Part shown: positions 57,493-64,000 of the stretch, piece by piece | How the letters are laid out: each line of letters starts with the position of its first letter | How positions within the stretch are numbered: position 1 is the stretch's first letter | Assembly: GCA_025677835.1 (NCBI GenBank) | Contig: JAIXMR010000012.1 | Coordinates: forward strand, 62,001-126,000 | Direction: 5' to 3' | Source: Sporodiniella umbellata | Taxonomy: Eukaryota > Mucoromycota > Mucoromycetes > Mucorales > Rhizopodaceae | DNA: 64,000 nucleotides | Translations under genes and position numbers: made by a program | The notes under the pieces: generated by a model | Told to the model about the DNA's origin: nothing | The model's database searches: none | Seen by the model: the letters and a program-made list of their open reading frames with translations, nothing else

Positions 57493-58949
57493 ATGTCGGA
57501 CGAAGAAGAAAGGATTAGAAAGCTTTTAATAGATTCAATACCAGAAGTAGCAGATATTGATTGTCATAAAGAAAACATAAAACCTCGCCCACAAGGCCGA
57601 TACGCTGCAGCACTCCTTGTTGATCCTATAGAAAAACTAAAGATTTTAAAAGCAGGAAATGCGGATTTTCAAGAAAGACTGAAAACGTCAGATGAACAAG
57701 ACGATCCGTTAGCAGTTCACCTTGAATATATCAAATGGACAATTGAAATGTATCCTAGTGACGACACCCAACTTTTAAATCTAATAAAAACGGCGACATC
57801 GAAGTTTGTTAATGAACTACGGTACAAACACGATCCTCGCTATCTCAAAATGTGGTTAGAATACGCAACTCTGGTAGATGCGCCAATCAGTATATTTTCA
57901 TACCTAATGAGCATGGACATTGGTCAATCCTTAGCTTTGTTCTATGAGGAATATGCCGCTCTTCTTGAAGGAGATCAAAAGTAAATACTTAAAAAAAAGC
58001 TTTTTTTTTTTTTTGACCGTTCAGGCGATTCATCAACCAAAATAGATACAAAGATGCAGAAAAGATTTACATACAAGGATTAGAACGACAAGCTGCACCT
58101 TTAACTCGATTGGAGAAGAACTATAAAATGTTCAAAGTTAGAATGAAAGAGAGAAATGAGAGAGGGTTAATCACTAAAGCACCAAATTTCAAATTACAAA
58201 TGGAAGCACTTGCTTCGGGTAACCGTACTATGCTTGGGGAAAAAATTGCCGGACAATCAAGAAGTCAAAGCAGCTCTTTAGGACTCGGTGGAGGTCTGAG
58301 AAACAGTCGATCCACACCGAGCTTTGAAGTATATACCGGTGAATCTACATCACAAATACCAACGCCTGGTTTACCTACATTCAACAAAACAGAAAATGAA
58401 ATGGTGAAAGAACAGTTTGCAGGTGCAACTTTGCCTAGAAGAGGACAACCTCGTGCCCCTATTCAGAATTTCACAAAGTTCACAGTATATCAAGACCCAG
58501 ACCCAGAAGATCAATCCAGTACACCTATAAACCAAACGCCTCCTCTGCCTCCACCTCCGCCATCAGAACCAGCCGCTATTAGAAAACGACGAGTAGAGGA
58601 TTTAATTGACGGACGACTGGTACAACGGTTTATGGAAAATCGCGACAAATACCTACAAACAAAAGACTCGAAAGGAAAAACCGAATATATATGTGTATCG
58701 AAACACCTGATGCCAAATATGAGCTACGAAGAGTGTAGGCCTGAAACAGTAAAGGGAAAGAAGAAGGAAATTAGGAAATACGAGATGAGTACCACAGAAG
58801 ATCACACAGCAGAAACTCGAGCTGCTATAAAAGACATCAACACAATCTTGTTCTCTGAAGGTTATAAAGAGGAAGAGGATTTAACCTGGACAAAAGATAT
58901 TCAAGAGTTCGCTCCCATACCAAGAAAATCTGCCAGAGAAAACGATTAA
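57493..58949 (+). CDS. MAD3: Spindle checkpoint protein Mad3/BubR1-like (no kinase domain)
   Basis: Part of the mitotic checkpoint complex that inhibits APC/C-Cdc20. Two exons, 57493-57980 and 58024-58949, joined as LLEGDQK-RFINQNRYKDAE; about 470 residues. An N-terminal KEN box (HKENIKPRPQGR) precedes the Mad3/Bub1 TPR domain (HLEYIKWTIEMYPSDD, LRYKHDPRYLKMWLEYATL, LALFYEEYAALLE, RYKDAEKIYIQGLERQA). Further on FTKFTVYQDPDPED fits an ABBA-like Fx[ILV][FY]x[DE] motif. No second KEN box and no kinase domain were found. The ATG at 57493 (MSDEEERIR) is chosen; an upstream in-frame TTG is not a start. Confidence 0.87.
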
Positions 58950-59055
58950 TTTATTTATCACACATAACCTTTATACATAAAGAATGGAATTCTAGTCACA
59001 CAGTCTCCTTTTTACGCTTTTTTTTTTTTTTGTTTTTATTTTTGTTGTTTAAACA

Positions 59056-60323
59056 ATGGACGACATTTATCAATACACTACCGGTGTCAATGACAACAGC
59101 AACAACAGTGAACAAGACGATGTAATTTTAAAAGCTTTCACTAACATGGGTTGGGGAAAAAAATGGACAAGCTTAGTCGACACTGTAAAAAAACAGGTAG
59201 CTTTTCCCTTTGACTGAACAAAGGAATTTGACAAGAGATTAAACCTGTCTGCAAAAGAGCGAAGCGTTTGTAGAAGGAACAAAAAACGATTTGAAAGAAT
59301 TTGCCCAAGTTCTGACTGAAGATGCTGAAGAAGAGACAGAAGAGGAAGATCATAGTTTGGAAATAATTAGAGAAAGTCTTGCAAGTATCAATACTGTAAA
59401 CTTTCTCAGCTTAAAAGACGGTTTGCTCAACGCACTTGAGCAGCAATTGCCGGCCCAAGTTCAATCAGTTCGACTTCCCGAAAACATGAATCTAGCTCAC
59501 TTAAAGGAGGGCTTAGTAAAAGGAACTCAGTCAGCTGAACATTACCTTCAAACTTTTGGCGGAGATGTTATTTCAGCTCTTAGAAACACGGTAACTGTCA
59601 TTGCTCCTGAAGAGCAACAAGAAGTAGCAAGCAATCCTCGCATATAGTAAAGATAAAAAGGAAAAGAATTTAAAAAGCTTCTAAACTGATGAAATCCATT
59701 ACTCAAACAACAGTGCAACTCGTAAAGAAGCACTGCTAGCTAAAATGCAAGTCGATGAGGATACTTATTTGAAGGACATCGAAGAGGAAGAAAAAAAGAC
59801 GTTTGAAACGTTTGAAAATGACTTTAAAATTGAAGAATATACCGATAAAGTTAGTGAACTATTGAAAACGTATCCAGATCTACAAAAAACAATGGAAAGC
59901 ATTGGTAAAGAAGAAAAAATGTAAATATGTATTTAATACCATTATAACCCATTATATAAATGTTCAGTTCCTGTGCAAGTGAGTTATCCTGTATTTTGGC
60001 AGAGATACTTTTATCATGCCGAAAAAATTGAACAAGACGAACAAAAGAGGCAATTAATTGTTCAGGGTGTAAAAGAAGACGATGAGAATGACTTCAAGTG
60101 GGACTCAGACGATGAAGAGAATACGATAACAGAAGCAAAGCGTAGTTCAGAAGATACAGACGATTTCAGTCACATATCCGGAACCTCTTCCACCCCACAA
60201 CAGCAGACTGCAGAAGATGACTGGGTAAAGACTGAAAAGAAAAAAAAAGATGAGGATCAACACGAAGACAAAGAACCAGAAAAGGACAAAGAGCAAGAGG
60301 ACGAAGACAGTGACTGGGAATAG
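59056..60323 (+). CDS. BSD-domain protein, BSDC1-like
   Basis: Four exons joined as DTVKKQ-SEAFVEGTKND, SNPRI-YATRKEALLAKM and KTMESI-VPVQVSYPVFW (introns 59196-59261 and near 59649-59711, 59905-59967). About 360 residues. N-terminal FTNMGWGKKWTSLVDTVKKQS is the usual opening of this family; the middle is helical; VPVQVSYPVFWQRYFYHAEKI is the BSD domain with its FWxRYF core; the acidic C-terminus ends DSDWE after DDWVK. Homologues include human BSDC1 and yeast Dos2. Function is poorly known. Confidence 0.82.
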
Positions 60324-63150
60324 ACAACGAATTGTAAATATGTCTATTTCTATAAAAATCAAACCGCTTCGCTATCCTCCTTACCATATATCATTGACTT
60401 TTAAAACCAATAATAAACGTCAAGCTTCAGCCAACGTAAAGTTGTCGATTTGATTATGAGCACGCCCATGTTTCGATCCTTTAGGCTAGAATTTAAGACA
60501 ACGCTTTTTTTGAGTCAAATTGAGCCAGCCTGTTAATCTATAGCTGAAACAGCCGTTTTTCTTAAGGTGTGTTATACTACTCTGTTTCAGTCTATCAACC
60601 CAGGATCACAGACATGTACAATAGATTCTCTATCTTAAAAAAGATATATTCGAACAACTTAGCTACTTTATTGAAATTAAAGCAAAGATACGTTTATGAG
60701 TAGCATATAGATACAGTAATCTACAAGATCTAAGTTTTATTGTACATTGCTTAATATGATTTTCAACTGATATATCCTGTAATAAACTAATCATGAGGTT
60801 TCTTGTATTGACATTTTTCAAGAAATCAGCTGAGAAGCTGTTAAACAGAATACATGCTATCTGCTACTTTCTGGTTTTGCATAGTGTAGATCAACTGTTC
60901 ATGTCACCTCTATTAGCTTTAGTGTCTCAGTTCCAGAATGGGCAGTACACAGTCACGAACATTTTTTTGAAGGATATTTCTTTTTTTTAATGTATACAAA
61001 AATCAATTGAGAATAGTTTAAAACAGTTCTTTTACTGGAATAGTTTTTGTCTAATATTAGAATTTTTTCTTTTTTGTGATTATTGCCATGCGCTTCAGTT
61101 TTAATATTCTAAAAAAAAAAAAAAAGGAATACTATCGACCGTGCCTATACCGTGGTTCGGAGCGTTTTGTTACAAGCAACAGTCTTGCATCTTCGTATAC
61201 ATAGTGCTCCGTTTGATTATAAATGCCGTTGAGTACTGCTACAGACAAAATGTGTTAGGGTCTGTTTATTTATACTGTGAAGAGTTAATAAACAGGATAC
61301 GCTAACAGGAGCTACCTTTAGATTGGCTGAGTTGCGAAAAAACTTTGAATATAATAGTTCTTGACTCGCGAAGAAATATATAGCCCCTTTATGAAAAAGA
61401 TGCTTATATTACAGGTTTCTTCGCTATTATAGGAGTAATAGTTCAACTAAAATAGAATACTACGCTTAATTGATTATCGCAAAATAAAGCCAAATAATGA
61501 AAAAAAAGGTTTTAGAACCTAACTCCGTAATGTAAACACGTATATAAGCCTTTTTGTCACTTTATATATTTTCATTCAGTACTGCATTTACTCCATATGG
61601 TCACTAGGAATAAATTTAGCTTTTTTTTTTTCAAACAGTCTAAATAAAGCTCAAGGAAATATCGGGAGATCTCCTTGTGTCAGTATTCCTTTTATAAAAG
61701 CAAAACAGGCGGGCATGTGTGTAACATTCTGAATATGGGAAGAAACAATTACTGAGTGAAATATAATAGTTAAACCTAACTTATTACGGTATATGTGATA
61801 GACGAAACCACCTCTCTAAGCTGCGTAGATCGCACATTCAGACACGGATCTACATGAGCTTTATGTAGCGTATTAATGTTGTACAATATTTGTATAAATG
61901 AACAAAAAAGCTAGAGGCTCCAAACTACACCAAAAAGCTTCTGATCACATACTGCTTTCTTGTTTACTCACGACAAACTGGTATATTGTAAACTATCTGA
62001 GGGCGACTAAATAAACGAAATAGTGTTATGAGCATAGATTTTGCTCTTGAAAAAAGAAAACGTTACATCAGCTTTATCAACGTAGAAAAAAAGGCTTACA
62101 ACAGGTGAGCCCTATTGATCAAAAACCCTGCTGCTAGAAACTTACAAAGCCGTCCGACATCAAATGTGCTTAAAATGCTTTCTGTGCTGTATTTCAGGAT
62201 CATTCAAAGCACCATGATGTCATTTATTTAATCCTCTGGAATTCTAAAGCTCTGCTACTTCTCAGCCAACTTCTGTCAGAAAAAAGGCGGTAAGCGTCAT
62301 GTGAACAGTTGTCACTGTATTTTTCTGATATGCAATAAACTAGTCAAAAAAGAAAATTATGGCACGGATATGCACATCTTGGTATAGTCAGAAAAGGAGA
62401 GAAAGAGGGATAATGTCAGCACAAAGCCTTTGATGTTGCTTTGAAAGTCAAACTTTTTTTTCAAACTTTTTGGCACCGATAAGCTCAAAGAACGTTTGGG
62501 CTTCTTGAGCTGGCTAGAGTTAGATTACAAATAGGGGCTTTTGTTTTCGCTCGATATAGGCGTATTTCTACTACACAACGTCATGCTTGTTTTGTGAGGT
62601 CTCCTAGTCCGTTTAAAAAAGAAAAGGCACCTTAGAGACGAGAGCAAATGGGAAACCACGTCAGTCTACTTAGATTTGTATGTAATGACTTATCGGCCTT
62701 ATGTCAATCAAAACCTAAAAATAAAGCCAGGCGACGCCACTCTTCCGTTTGCTTCAAAGGTAAACCCGATTTTTCTGCTTGTACGCTCAAGACAAAGAAA
62801 ATCCTGCATTTGCTGATTGTACATAGATTGCTTTAGTCTAGATTGTATTTTAAGATGCTACAAAAAAAAGCCCCCTTGAAGTTTTTGGACAAATACACCT
62901 GTCATCATCACCTGCAAGGGTTTACTAAAAAAAAACAAAAAAAAAAAGTTTTGATACAGATCCGTTTTGAGCACATCTTTCTCTTTTGTCTTTAATAGTG
63001 ATTTCTTTACGAAAAACAAAAGCCTGGATTTATTTTTAAGTACTTTTATGTTTTGATTTTAATATTTCCTCATCCTTGAGACTAAAAAGTAGTGTACATG
63101 AATTATAAATAGAACAAGTGTGAGGTCGCGTGAGGTCAGGATTAAGTAAT
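60324..63150. other. Long gap (2.8 kb) without recognisable gene
   Basis: AT-rich. The only open frames over 60 codons (60793-60990, 62648-62836) have no family features. A run of A lies near 61110 and several T/A runs elsewhere. No tRNA seen. The 3' flank of the CotH gene lies at its right end. Confidence 0.6.
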
Positions 63151-64000
63151 TTAAAATACAGTGGCAGCCACAACAGCAGAGAAGGTCAAGAGGGCAGCAG
63201 GAAGGGCTGAATAAGAGGCAGCTGATGTGTGTTTAGCAGAAGAATCTTGAGAAGCATTGCTGGAGATGGATTGACCGCCAGGAACGACAGAGCTATTACC
63301 GTTACTGCTGGCAGTACTTGAGTTACCGGAAGGACCGACAGGCTGAGAAACGATGGTAATACTAAATTCTTTAGCCATGGCTTGAGCCTTGGCAGCAATG
63401 TATTCAACCAAACCCCAAGCGGCACCACCACCATTATTATTGGGAGCACCAACGCCTTCCCAGAGATTTTGGTTTACTTGTTGCATTGTCCAGCCAAAGT
63501 TGATACCAGGCGATTGTTGGGTGATAGAACGATCCCATTCAAGATCAGGCAAAAGGAAATCGTGGAGGGCAAGAACACGGTTGGTCAAGGTGACATTGTT
63601 GAACAACACTCTGACGGTTTCGGTCAAGTATTTTTCGAAAGTGGCCTTCTTATCAGCGTTTTGGAGGACATTGTTGGCCATGACAGCAGCGGGATAACGG
63701 TTAGGGAAGTCCTTGTAAGAAACGTCCAAGAAGGCTCTGGCTTCAGGTACAGCCAAGTTAACACCAAAGGTGCCATCAAAATCTTGATCCAAAAAGTACC
63801 ACTTGTTGTTATCGGCAGGGTCACGGTAGGCACCGTCATTTGTTTGGCCCATCCAGTAACCATCCCAGTGAGCAGTCAGGTATTCAATTACCATGAAACG
63901 CAAGAAGTGGTCCATATCAAACAACTTTTCAAAGTTAGCCATAGCGGTGTTATCGGCATAGTTGGTTTCGTTCCAAGCCTTACAGAGAGGATCAAGAGCA
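63151..64000 (-). CDS. CotH-family protein (spore-coat protein kinase-like), GPI-anchored; partial, runs off the right end
   Basis: The CotH family is expanded in Mucorales, where members are secreted or cell-surface atypical kinases; some are adhesins on spores and germ tubes. Seen here: the C-terminal part only, about 283 residues, open to the right edge. Core motifs HWDGYWMGQTNDGAYRDPAD, KWYFLDQDFDGTFGVN (metal-binding DxD-type loop), YLTETVRVLFNN and FGWTMQQVNQNLWE are typical. Then a Ser/Thr/Gly/Asn-rich stalk and a hydrophobic C-terminal tail (SALPAALLTFSAVVAATVF) for a GPI anchor. Codons are GC-richer than neighbours, so expression is probably strong. Which CotH group it belongs to cannot be told from this part. 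Confidence 0.92.
   Translation of the reverse strand, partial: ALDPLCKAWNETNYADNTAMANFEKLFDMDHFLRFMVIEYLTAHWDGYWMGQTNDGAYRDPADNNKWYFLDQDFDGTFGVNLAVPEARAFLDVSYKDFPNRYPAAVMANNVLQNADKKATFEKYLTETVRVLFNNVTLTNRVLALHDFLLPDLEWDRSITQQSPGINFGWTMQQVNQNLWEGVGAPNNNGGGAAWGLVEYIAAKAQAMAKEFSITIVSQPVGPSGNSSTASSNGNSSVVPGGQSISSNASQDSSAKHTSAASYSALPAALLTFSAVVAATVF

Overview
This is AT-rich nuclear DNA of a filamentous fungus, most probably an early-diverging one of the order Mucorales. Genes are split by many short GT-AG introns (about 45-100 bases, often full of A or T runs), there are long homopolymers between genes, and the gene content fits: a CotH-family spore-coat/kinase protein, a carotenoid oxygenase-family protein, calmodulin, a DIS3L2-type RNase and a Gcn4-type bZIP. 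I see no rRNA, tRNA, CRISPR array, plasmid or intact transposon. I cannot name the species.

Layout. 1-12 kb: ACOT9-type thioesterase (cut by the left edge), a 3.3-kb gap without genes, an OSR1/SPAK-like Ste20 kinase, an XRCC2-like RAD51 paralogue, the CAAX protease Rce1 converging on an orphan gene, and a three-KH-domain RNA-binding protein. 12-23 kb: a carotenoid oxygenase-like protein that lacks the metal-binding histidines, a PHD-finger protein, a WDR89-like WD40 protein, a glycerol-phosphatase-type HAD hydrolase and DIS3L2. 24-31 kb: one 6.4-kb gene that splices together as TAF2 (TFIID subunit) followed by four tandem bromodomains. 31-40 kb: a UBE2E-type E2, class II fructose-bisphosphate aldolase, a broken diacylglycerol-lipase-like gene, an alpha/beta hydrolase, ribosomal protein eL13 and the 60S assembly factor NSA2. 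42-51 kb: a GDSL phospholipase B, histone acetyltransferase NAA40, Sec72, nucleoporin NSP1, an 89-residue copper-fist protein and a Gcn4-like bZIP with upstream ORFs. 51-64 kb: two unrecognised proteins, a possible 35-residue mini-gene, calmodulin, Mad3/BubR1, a BSD-domain protein, a 2.8-kb gap without genes, and a CotH protein cut by the right edge.

The genes are mostly housekeeping and do not form one pathway or cluster. The points most worth following are the TAF2-bromodomain fusion, the histidine-less carotenoid oxygenase homologue, the miniature copper-fist protein, the uORFs before the Gcn4-like gene, three genes whose first intron directly follows the start codon, and perfect T(n)A(n) palindromes inside at least eight introns. 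Exon joins were worked out by hand from GT-AG sites and reading-frame continuity, so exact ends may be off by a few bases where stated.
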